The translations under genes were made by a program, and so were the position numbers. Of a stretch of 64,000 bases of DNA, positions 57,816-64,000 are shown piece after piece. The notes under the pieces were generated by a model. That model was not told where the DNA came from. It was given only the letters and a program-made list of their open reading frames with translations, and did no database searches. The DNA comes from PALSA-610 sp038239145. GTDB lineage: Bacteria; Actinomycetota; Acidimicrobiia; IMCC26256; PALSA-610. Numbering within the stretch: the first letter of the stretch is position 1; the number at the start of each line of letters is the position of its first letter. The stretch is from contig JBBSFB010000019.1 of assembly GCA_038239145.1 (NCBI GenBank), positions 7,160 through 71,159 on the forward strand, read 5' to 3'.

Positions 57816-59609
57816 ATGAGTAGCGTCGACCGGGTGCGACTCGGGATCGACAGCGGGGGGACGTTCACCGACGTCGTCACCGCGGATGGTCTCGTTGCCA
57901 AGGTCGCGTCGACTCCCGACGACCCCGCGCGTGCGGTTGGCGCCGCGATCGACGCGGCCGGGATCGACGACCGGCCCGATGTCCTCGCGCACGGCACGAC
58001 CGTCGCGACCAACGCGCTGCTCGAACGGCGAGGTGCACGCGTCGCACTCATCGCAACGCGTGGCTTCTCCGACGAGATCGAGATCGCGCGTCAGGTCCGG
58101 CCCGCGCTTTACGACTCGTTCGTCGACCGTCCGGTTCCGCTCGTTCCCCGCGACCTTCGCTACGAGGTGTCGGGTCGGCTCGACAGTCGCGGCGAAGAGA
58201 TCGAACCGTTCGACGGCGTGGTGCCCGAGATCGATGCTGCCGTCGACGCGATCGCAATTTGTCTCCTGCACTCCGACATCGATCCGCGTCACGAACGCGA
58301 GGTCGCTCAGGCTCTACGTGCGACCCGTTCGCAGACCATCGTGTGCTCGCACACCGTCAGTCCGGAGTTCCGGGAGTACGAACGCATGGTGACGACGGTG
58401 GTGGAGGCCTTCCTCGAACCGACCTGTCGGCCCTATCTCGAACAGCTCACGGCATTGGCCCGAGAAGCTCTGGTGATGACGTCGGCAGGAGGTCTGATCC
58501 CGGTCCTCGACGGGGCGCACGCGGCCGCGTCACTGTTGTTGTCGGGCCCGGCCGGGGGAGTGCGGGCTGCGGCCGAGACCGCGGCCGCGTGCGGCTACCC
58601 GGACGCGGTCAGCTTCGACATGGGCGGGACGAGCACCGACGTGTGCCTGGTGCGGGGCCGCGTGCCGGAACCGACCGCGGAACGCATCGTCGCCGGGTAT
58701 CCGATCCGGCTCCCCGCGCTCGCGGTACACACTGTGGGCGCGGGTGGCGGCTCGATCGCGCGCCTCGACGCGGGCGGCGCGCTGGTGGTCGGTCCCCGCA
58801 GTGCGGGCGCGCGGCCCGGGCCCGCGTGTTACCGCCGGGGCGGCGTCCAGCCCACGGTGACCGATGCCGACCTCGTACTCGGTCGGATCCCGGCCGGGCA
58901 GGCGTTCCCCGGCCTCGGTCGCCTCGACCTGGATGCGGCCCGGCGCGCGCTCGAACGCGCGGGAGTGACCGCCGAAGGCGTCGTACGCGTGGTCGACGCC
59001 GCGATGGAGCGGGCAGTCCGCTCGGTGACCGTGGAACGCGGCGTCGATCCGCGTGAGTTGGCGCTGGTCGCGTTCGGCGGGGCCGGACCGCTGCACGCGT
59101 GCGCAATAGCGGAGGCGCTCGGGATGCGCGCGGTCATCGTGCCGCCGCGCGCCGGAGTGTGCTCCGCCGTGGGGCTCTTGTGCGCGCCCAGCTCGCGCGA
59201 GATCGTCCACACCTTCGCCGGCGGCGAGCTCGCCGACGCGCTCGGTCACGTGGCCGCCGAGGCGATGGCGCGGGTCGGGGCCGGCGCCGGGATCGAGACT
59301 GCGGTCGACTGCCGCTACGTCGGGCAGAGCCACGAGCTCACGGTGGCAACTCCGGACGAGTTCCCCGCCGCGCACGAACGCCGAAACGGCCACGTGCGCC
59401 CGGGCGCGCCGGTCGAGGTGATCGCGGTACGGGCCCGAGCGACGATTGCCGCGCCGATGCGCGTCACCGATCTCCCCGACGTCGCGCGCGCAGTAGTGGT
59501 CGGCCCCGCGGTGGTGGCGGAAGCCGACTGCACCACGTGGGTTCCCGAGGGTTGGCGGGCCGAGCCGCGCGAGCTCGGTGCGTGGATCATCCGCAGAGAG
59601 GGCACGTAG
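57816..59609 (+). CDS. Hydantoinase A / 5-oxoprolinase-type ATPase subunit
   Basis: The 597-residue protein has the N-terminal LGIDSGGTFTDVV actin-like ATP motif, HGTTVATNALLERRGAR, SFDMGGTSTDVCLVRG, and VGAGGGSIARLDAGGAL near residue 310, all diagnostic of HyuA. With HyuB it forms the ATP-dependent amidohydrolase that opens hydantoin, oxoproline or caprolactam rings, or the acetone-carboxylase-like enzymes. ATG 57816 is used; GTG 57834 is an alternative. It is shorter than typical HyuA (about 680), mainly at the C-terminus. The stop overlaps the HyuB GTG by one base. Confidence 0.9.
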   Translation: MSSVDRVRLGIDSGGTFTDVVTADGLVAKVASTPDDPARAVGAAIDAAGIDDRPDVLAHGTTVATNALLERRGARVALIATRGFSDEIEIARQVRPALYDSFVDRPVPLVPRDLRYEVSGRLDSRGEEIEPFDGVVPEIDAAVDAIAICLLHSDIDPRHEREVAQALRATRSQTIVCSHTVSPEFREYERMVTTVVEAFLEPTCRPYLEQLTALAREALVMTSAGGLIPVLDGAHAAASLLLSGPAGGVRAAAETAAACGYPDAVSFDMGGTSTDVCLVRGRVPEPTAERIVAGYPIRLPALAVHTVGAGGGSIARLDAGGALVVGPRSAGARPGPACYRRGGVQPTVTDADLVLGRIPAGQAFPGLGRLDLDAARRALERAGVTAEGVVRVVDAAMERAVRSVTVERGVDPRELALVAFGGAGPLHACAIAEALGMRAVIVPPRAGVCSAVGLLCAPSSREIVHTFAGGELADALGHVAAEAMARVGAGAGIETAVDCRYVGQSHELTVATPDEFPAAHERRNGHVRPGAPVEVIAVRARATIAAPMRVTDLPDVARAVVVGPAVVAEADCTTWVPEGWRAEPRELGAWIIRREGT

Positions 59610-61150
59610 TGGATCCGGCGACGTTGCAGGTGTGGATCTCGCGACTGTCGGGTGTCGCCGACGAGATGGGAGCGGTGCTGCGGCGAGCGGCGTACAGCGC
59701 CAACATCAAGGAACGGGCCGACTGCTCGTGCGCGGTGTTCGCACCCGACGGGACACTGCTCGCCCAGGCCGAGCACATTCCCGTCCATCTCGGCTCGATG
59801 CCGGCCGCCGTCCGCGCCGCCATCGACGCGTGTGGCGTCGCCGCGGGCCCGGGGACCCAGATCGTCGTCAACGATCCCTTCGCGGGCGGGACTCACCTCA
59901 ACGACGTCACCTTCGTCGCCCCCGCGTACGCCGACGATGGGACCCTGCTCGGCTGGGCCGCGAACCGTGCGCACCACGCCGACATCGGGGGCATGGCGCC
60001 CGGCTCGCTGCCCCCCGACGCGACCGAGATATACCAGGAGGGTCTGCGTATTCCGCCTGTGCTCTGGACGCCCGAGGTCGAGGCGATCGTGCTCGCGGCG
60101 TCGCGGACACCCGAGGAACGACGGGGCGACCTCGACGCCCAGCTCGGCGCGAACCGGCTCGGCGTCGCCCGGTTGCGAGCGCTTCCGCTGTCGACCGAGC
60201 CCGGTGTGTTCGAAGAGATCGTCGACTACGGCGAGCGGCGTACCCGCACTGGCATCGCCGCGCTGCCGGACGGCGAGTACTCCTTCACCGACGTACTCGA
60301 TTCGACCGGCGGCCCGGACGTTTCGACTTCGGCGCGCATCTGTGTGAACGTCGTCGTCGCGGGCGATTCCATCACCTTCGATTTCACCGGTACCGACGCG
60401 CAGTGCAACGGTTGCATGAACGCGGTGGAAGCAGTGACAGTGAGCGCCGTCGTGTTCGCGTTGCGTTCGGTCGTCGATCCCGACCTGCCGGCCAACGGCG
60501 GGGTGTTGCGCGCCGTCACCGTCGTGGTCCCGCCCGGTTCGATCGTCTCGGCCCGGTTGCCCGCGGCGGTCGGCGCGGGAAACGTGGAAGTCAGCCAGCG
60601 CGCGGCCGATGTGTGCCTGGGCGCGCTCGCCCTGGCGGCGCCGTCCCGGGTGGGCGGCGCGTCGCAGGGAACGATGAACAACCTGCTCGTGGGCGGCGCC
60701 GGGTGGGTGTATTACGAGACGACGGGCGGCGGCCAGGGCGGCCGCCCCGACGGGCGCGCCGGCATGAACGGCGTCCACACCGCAATGACCAACACGCGCG
60801 ACACCCCGGTCGAGGCGTTCGAACGCGCGTATCCCATGCGCGTCCGTCGCTACGGGCTGCGCACGAATAGTGGCGGCGCAGGTGCCGCTGCCGGCGGCGA
60901 CGGCATCGTGCGCGAGTTGGAGATGCTCGAAGACTCGACGCTCTCGCTCATCACCGAGCGGCGTACGACGCCGCCGTGGGGAATGGCGGGCGGTGAACCG
61001 GGAGCAACGGGCGAGAACTGGTTGTTGCCGGGCGGCGACGAGGATACCGCCCGACGGTTGCCGGACAAGTGCACGGTGCGCCTCCACGCCGGTGACGTGG
61101 TGCGCATCCTCACGCCCGGGGGTGGCGGCTTCGGCCGCCCGCCGAGATGA
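59609..61150 (+). CDS. Hydantoinase B / 5-oxoprolinase-type subunit
   Basis: The 513-residue protein has RRAAYSANIKERADCSCAVF, LAQAEHIPVHLGSMPAAVRA, VNDPFAGGTHLNDVTFVAP, NRAHHADIGGMAPGSLPPD and GGGQGGRPDGRAGMNGVHT, the HyuB pattern with metal-binding His and Asp residues. It completes the HyuAB amidohydrolase. The GTG start overlaps the TAG stop of hyuA (TAGTG). The pathway cannot be deduced from neighbours: leucine genes flank it on both sides, and no transporter is adjacent. It ends 3 bp before convergent greA. Confidence 0.9.
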   Translation: MDPATLQVWISRLSGVADEMGAVLRRAAYSANIKERADCSCAVFAPDGTLLAQAEHIPVHLGSMPAAVRAAIDACGVAAGPGTQIVVNDPFAGGTHLNDVTFVAPAYADDGTLLGWAANRAHHADIGGMAPGSLPPDATEIYQEGLRIPPVLWTPEVEAIVLAASRTPEERRGDLDAQLGANRLGVARLRALPLSTEPGVFEEIVDYGERRTRTGIAALPDGEYSFTDVLDSTGGPDVSTSARICVNVVVAGDSITFDFTGTDAQCNGCMNAVEAVTVSAVVFALRSVVDPDLPANGGVLRAVTVVVPPGSIVSARLPAAVGAGNVEVSQRAADVCLGALALAAPSRVGGASQGTMNNLLVGGAGWVYYETTGGGQGGRPDGRAGMNGVHTAMTNTRDTPVEAFERAYPMRVRRYGLRTNSGGAGAAAGGDGIVRELEMLEDSTLSLITERRTTPPWGMAGGEPGATGENWLLPGGDEDTARRLPDKCTVRLHAGDVVRILTPGGGGFGRPPR

Positions 61151-61153
61151 GGC

Positions 61154-61630
61154 TCAGTCGGGAAGGCGGACGGCGACGATCGTCACCGACATCTCGCGCT
61201 TCGGGCCCTGATACGTGACCGTCTCGCCCGGTCCCTTCCCGAGGATCGCGGTGCCGATCGGCGAGTTCGTCGAGAGCACGTCGTATTTCTCGTTGCGCTC
61301 CTCGATGGAGCCGACGAGGTAGGTCAGCATCTCGTCGTCGCCCTTGTAGCGGAGGTCGACGACCGTGCCCGCCTCCACCACGTCGCCCGCGGTGCTGGAA
61401 TCGATCACGACCGCGTTGGCCAACATCTGTTCGAGCTGGCGGACCCGCGCCGCGTTGATCCCCTGCTCGTTCTTGGCCGCGTCGTAGTCGGCGTTCTCCT
61501 TGATGTCGCCGTGCTCGCGAGCGCGTTCGATCGCGAGAGAGAGCTCCAGCTTCCGAGTCGTGGTGCGTTCTTCGAGTTCCGCCACGAGCCGCGCATGGGC
61601 CTCGGGTGAGAGATGGGGCTGCTCGGCCAT
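61154..61630 (-). CDS. greA: Transcription elongation factor GreA
   Basis: The 158-residue protein has the N-terminal coiled coil with SPEAHARLVAELEERTTTRK, acidic tip GDIKENADYDAAKNEQ (the conserved D-E-Y-x-K-x2-Q region) and the FKBP-like C-terminal domain (VVDLRYKGDDEMLTYLVG, ISTNSPIG-like STNSPIGTAILGKGPGETV). It promotes cleavage of backtracked transcripts by RNA polymerase. ATG 61630 has TACCCT (61644-61639) 8 nt upstream, a leaderless promoter. It lies convergent with hyuB. Confidence 0.93.
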   Translation of the reverse strand: MAEQPHLSPEAHARLVAELEERTTTRKLELSLAIERAREHGDIKENADYDAAKNEQGINAARVRQLEQMLANAVVIDSSTAGDVVEAGTVVDLRYKGDDEMLTYLVGSIEERNEKYDVLSTNSPIGTAILGKGPGETVTYQGPKREMSVTIVAVRLPD

Positions 61631-61730
61631 GATCGGGCAGGGTAGTTCGGTCGGTCGCCGGAATCGTGCGGGTCGGACGGTTTTCGCGGAGCGTGAGCGC
61701 CTGCCCGGGCGTCGCGCAGCGGTAAGTGGT

Positions 61731-61759
61731 TTGACTTTCCGGCGGTCGGCTGCGATCCT
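61731..61759 (+). promoter_or_regulatory. Promoter of the leuB-ilvE attenuator leader
   Basis: TTGACT (61731-61736) and GATCCT (61754-61759) are 17 bp apart. The leader ATG lies 9 nt after the -10. It matches the leuA leader promoter in layout. Confidence 0.55.
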
Positions 61760-61768
61760 GAGAGCCTT

Positions 61769-61804
61769 ATGTCCGTGCACTTCTCGGTCATCGTTATTCG
61801 CTAA
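61769..61804 (+). CDS. leuB-ilvE leader peptide (valine/isoleucine-rich)
   Basis: An 11-codon ORF reads MSVHFSVIVIR with TAA. Five of its eleven residues are Val or Ile, four of them consecutive just before the end (GTC ATC GTT ATT). A perfect 9-bp hairpin starts at the base after the stop and a T-tract terminator follows. Ribosome-mediated attenuation by charged valyl- and isoleucyl-tRNA is the direct reading, and it fits an operon ending in ilvE. Confidence 0.8.
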   Translation: MSVHFSVIVIR

Positions 61805-61827
61805 GCGAACGCCCCTCCGGCGTTCGC
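61805..61827 (+). promoter_or_regulatory. Hairpin following the leuB-ilvE leader peptide
   Basis: GCGAACGCC (61805-61813) and GGCGTTCGC (61819-61827) pair perfectly around a CCTCC loop. It begins immediately at the leader stop. Ribosome stalling four codons earlier would open or allow this structure and so change terminator formation. Confidence 0.65.
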
Positions 61828-61830
61828 TGC

Positions 61831-61860
61831 AACCGTCCACGCCTGCGTGGGCGGTTTTTT
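61831..61860 (+). terminator. Intrinsic terminator of the leuB-ilvE attenuator
   Basis: AACCGTCCACGC and GCGTGGGCGGTT form a 12-bp stem with one T-G pair and a 2-nt loop, ending in six T (61855-61860). It stands 44 bp before the leuB GTG, after the Val/Ile leader. Confidence 0.8.
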
Positions 61861-61904
61861 CGTGCCGAACGAGTACAGCCCAACGAGTACAGGGGAGAAG
61901 GACC

Positions 61905-62897
61905 GTGGCCCATCGGGTCGGGATCATCGGCGGGGACGGCATCGGCCCCGAAGTCGTCGCCGAAGCATTGAAGGTGGTGCGCGCGGCGGGCGTGCCGCTC
62001 GACACCGTCGACTACGACCTCGGCGGACGCCGCTACCTCGCGACGGGCGAAGTGCTGCCCGACGCGGTGCTCGAAGAGTTGCGCGGGTTCGACGCGATTC
62101 TCCTCGGCGCCGTCGGCACACCCGAGGTGCCACCCGGAGTGCTGGAGCGCGGACTCCTGTTGAAGATGCGTTTCTCACTCGATCTGTACGTGAACCTCCG
62201 GCCATTCCAAGCCGGTCCGAGCCGCTTCAACGACGGCGTCGACTTTCTCGTCATACGGGAGAACACCGAAGGGACGTACGCCGGCGAAGGTGGTTTCCTG
62301 CGGCACGGAACTGCGCACGAGGTCGCCACACAAGGCTCGGTGAACACGAGGATGGGTGTCGAGCGGTGCGTGCGGTTCGCGTTCGACCTCGCGCGGTCGC
62401 GTGAACGCAAGCACCTCACGCTCGTGCACAAGACCAACGTGCTCACGTTCGCGGGCGATCTCTGGCAACGGACCTTCGATGCGGTAGCGGCAGAGTTCGC
62501 GGATGTCTCGACCGCGTACAACCACGTCGACGCCGCGTGCATCTACTTCGTGCAGGATCCGCAGCGGTACGACGTGATCGTCACCGACAACCTCTTCGGC
62601 GACATCCTCACCGACCTGGGCGGAGCCATCGGTGGTGGGATCGGGCGGGCCGCCTCGGCCAACCTGAACCCGGCCCGCACCGGTCCTTCCCTGTTCGAAC
62701 CGGTCCACGGCTCGGCTCCCGACATAGTCGGAACCGGAAAGGCCGACCCGAGGGCGGCCGTGATCTCAGCCAACATGATGTGCGATTTCCTGGGCGAGAC
62801 CGACGCAGTCGCCCGAATTCAGAAGGCTTTGCACGAAACCGACGATGTAAAGGGCACGACCACGCAGATCGGCGACGCGATCGCCGCCGCCTGCTGA
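61905..62897 (+). CDS. leuB: 3-isopropylmalate dehydrogenase
   Basis: The 330-residue protein has IIGGDGIGPEVVAEALKVVR, LYVNLRPFQAGPSRFN, VIRENTEGTYAGEGGFLR, KTNVLTFAGDLWQRTFD, VTDNLFGDILTDLGGAIGGG and SLFEPVHGSAPDIVGTGKADP, all from the isopropylmalate/isocitrate dehydrogenase family. It oxidises and decarboxylates 3-isopropylmalate. Short length and sequence suit the actinobacterial LeuB type, though tartrate or homoisocitrate dehydrogenases are related. GTG 61905 has AGGGGAGAAGG upstream. An attenuator precedes it and ilvE follows after 25 bp. Confidence 0.92.
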   Translation: MAHRVGIIGGDGIGPEVVAEALKVVRAAGVPLDTVDYDLGGRRYLATGEVLPDAVLEELRGFDAILLGAVGTPEVPPGVLERGLLLKMRFSLDLYVNLRPFQAGPSRFNDGVDFLVIRENTEGTYAGEGGFLRHGTAHEVATQGSVNTRMGVERCVRFAFDLARSRERKHLTLVHKTNVLTFAGDLWQRTFDAVAAEFADVSTAYNHVDAACIYFVQDPQRYDVIVTDNLFGDILTDLGGAIGGGIGRAASANLNPARTGPSLFEPVHGSAPDIVGTGKADPRAAVISANMMCDFLGETDAVARIQKALHETDDVKGTTTQIGDAIAAAC

Positions 62898-62922
62898 CGT
62901 CTGCACGACGAAAGGCACCGCG

Positions 62923-63837
62923 ATGCCCATCACTCCGACCGAGAAGATCTGGATGAACGGCAAGTTGGTCCCGTGGGCCGACGCGCAGGTCCACGTCCTG
63001 ACGCACTCGCTGCATTACGGGACCGGAGTATTCGAGGGCATCCGCGCCTACGAGACCGACCGCGGCCCGGCGGTGTTCCGCCTCACCGAGCACATCTCCC
63101 GCCTGTTCGACTCGGCCGCGATCATGATGATGGACATCCCCTACACGGTCGATCAACTGGTCCAGGCGACGAAGGACACTGTGCGGGCGACCGGGTTACC
63201 GTCGTGCTACGTCCGGCCTATCGCTTACTACGGCTACGGCGAGATGGGGCTGAACACGCTCCCGTGCGAGGTCGACGTCGCGATCGCGTGCTGGCCGTGG
63301 GGCGCGTACCTCGGCGCCGACGCGGTGTCGGCCGGCGTGCGGATGAAGATCTCGAGCTGGACGCGTCACGACCACAACACGATGCCGCCGCTGTCGAAGA
63401 CGACCGGCAACTACGTGAACTCGTCGCTCGCGAAGGTCGAAGCCCTCAAAGCCGGGTACGACGAGGCGATCATGCTCAACCCCGACGGTCTCGTGTCGGA
63501 GTGCACGGGCGAGAACATCTTCGCGGCCCGCAAAGGTGTGTTGATCACGCCGCCGGTGTCGGCGGGCGCGCTCCCGGGGCTCACCCAGGACTCGGTCACG
63601 ACCATCGCCCGCGACCACGGGTTCGAAGTGCGCGTTGACAATCTTTCCCGCAGCGATCTCTACGTGGCCGAGGAGATGTTCGTCTGCGGCACCGCGGCCG
63701 AGGTCAGCGCGGTCAACTCCGTCGACGACCGCGCCGTCCCGTGCCCGGGGCCGATGACGAAAGTGATCGCCAACGAATACGCCAAGGCGGTCCGGGGCGA
63801 GATCGACAAGTACAAAGACTGGTGCGAGCTCGTATGA
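62923..63837 (+). CDS. ilvE: Branched-chain amino-acid aminotransferase
   Basis: The 304-residue class IV PLP enzyme has HSLHYGTGVFEGIRAYETDR, VRPIAYYGYGEMGLN, the PLP lysine in SKTTGNYVNSSLAKVEA, and the substrate segment NPDGLVSECTGENIF. It transfers the amino group to the 2-oxoacids of leucine, isoleucine and valine. ATG 62923 has AAAGG 7 nt upstream. It is the second gene of the attenuated leuB-ilvE operon, and its TGA overlaps a short ORF formed by the micro-ORF repeat. Confidence 0.95.
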   Translation: MPITPTEKIWMNGKLVPWADAQVHVLTHSLHYGTGVFEGIRAYETDRGPAVFRLTEHISRLFDSAAIMMMDIPYTVDQLVQATKDTVRATGLPSCYVRPIAYYGYGEMGLNTLPCEVDVAIACWPWGAYLGADAVSAGVRMKISSWTRHDHNTMPPLSKTTGNYVNSSLAKVEALKAGYDEAIMLNPDGLVSECTGENIFAARKGVLITPPVSAGALPGLTQDSVTTIARDHGFEVRVDNLSRSDLYVAEEMFVCGTAAEVSAVNSVDDRAVPCPGPMTKVIANEYAKAVRGEIDKYKDWCELV

Positions 63838-63941
63838 CACTCGACCGTGGCCGTATGAACAGGGCCAGGCGCAGATCCGGAGGCCCGGAGCTGCTTGCGC
63901 GTCGTCCGGGCGTTCGAGGGCCGGAGGTCGTGGCCGCATGA
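63834..63941 (+). CDS. Repeat-encoded micro-ORF after ilvE (doubtful as protein)
   Basis: The ATG overlaps the ilvE stop (ATGA) and the frame reads MTLDRGRMNRARRRSGGPEL plus LARRPGVRGPEVVAA before TGA. From 63855 on it is repeat unit B1. The 19 nt before it resemble the last nucleotides of another unit (CCGTGGCCGTATGA against TCGTGGCCGCATGA), so the frame probably fuses a repeat remnant to a full unit. Coding value is uncertain, since the similarity is nucleotide-level. Confidence 0.35.
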   Translation: MTLDRGRMNRARRRSGGPELLARRPGVRGPEVVAA

Positions 63942-64000
63942 ACAGGGCCAGGCGCAGATCCGGTGGCCCGGAGCTGCTTGCGCGTCGTCCGGGCGTTCGA
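63855..64000 (+). repeat. 83-bp micro-ORF repeat, tandem units B1 and B2 (B2 cut by window end)
   Basis: Unit B1 starts with ATG at 63855 and unit B2 at 63938. The visible 63 nt of B2 equal B1 apart from one base (GGAGGCCC to GGTGGCCC). Each unit begins ATGAACAGGGCC and B1 ends GTGGCCGCATGA, overlapping the next start. Copy A at 17029 is 3 nt shorter and about 70 percent alike by eye, with the highest match in the final 34 nt. More units may continue to the right. Confidence 0.75.

Noticed and set aside
1..64000. CRISPR array, tRNA or rRNA genes
   Set aside because: I saw no regularly spaced direct repeats, no tRNA cloverleaf with the T-loop GTTCGA in the right context, and no rRNA-like sequence. 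GTTCGA strings at 63920 and 63997 belong to the micro-ORF repeat.

Overview
The window is GC-rich throughout (about two thirds by eye) with tightly packed genes, many ATGA-type overlaps and many GTG starts. F420-type luciferase-like oxidoreductases, mycothiol-family proteins, repeated acyl-CoA and steroid-type catabolic genes and a KstR-like operator point to a high-GC Actinomycetota. Acidimicrobiia is my best guess, but no rRNA or other placing marker is present. At about 21 gene starts on both strands a TAnnnT -10 hexamer sits only 6-8 nt before the start codon, so leaderless transcription looks like the default.

Layout. 1-3.6 kb: a partial short-chain dehydrogenase (SDR), an unpaired zinc-finger anti-sigma-like small ORF, an acyl-CoA ligase and an amidohydrolase behind a palindromic operator. 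3.6-8.7 kb: an RNA-type methyltransferase, a DUF952 protein, an SDR/MaoC pair and a PAS-GGDEF-degenerate EAL protein. 8.8-13.2 kb: a type IIA topoisomerase pair whose A subunit lacks a recognisable GyrA box. 13.2-17.9 kb: DsbA-like and mycothiol-dependent isomerase divergon, an MTHFR-like protein, a zinc alcohol dehydrogenase and a crotonase. 18-21.1 kb: an operon with a DUF4202-SnoaL fusion, an M24 peptidase and a degenerate M24 partner. 21.1-23.8 kb: dienelactone hydrolase, beta-carbonic anhydrase, and a ClpP divergent from SRPBCC-ArsR with twin operators. 23.9-29.6 kb: ferredoxin-SDR-acyl-CoA dehydrogenase, then a scar of truncated transposase and decayed serpin, a MazG-like protein and an FAD oxidoreductase.

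29.6-41.2 kb: a fused E1 alpha/beta 2-oxoacid dehydrogenase divergent from a lipoyl-less E2, a PI-PLC-like lipoprotein, a second ferredoxin-SDR pair, bioB, a lipoprotein, a MecA-type penicillin-binding protein, and an acyl-CoA dehydrogenase pair resembling FadE26/FadE27 behind a perfect KstR-like box. 41.6-48.4 kb: two luciferase-like oxidoreductases, RNase D, a VOC protein, CcdA, an SDR and a D,D-carboxypeptidase. 48.5-63.8 kb: an amino-acid block with an aminotransferase, serA, leuA, leuCD with a divergent IclR regulator, leuB and ilvE, interrupted by hyuAB and greA. leuA and leuB-ilvE each sit behind a leader peptide rich in the matching branched-chain codons plus a terminator, so both look attenuated.

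Two non-coding themes cross the window. Four related 60-bp inverted repeats (CACCAACAG..CTGTTGGTG) each lie exactly between convergent genes. A repeat of about 83 bp encoding a 27-28 codon micro-ORF follows the alcohol dehydrogenase and, in tandem, ilvE at the right edge.
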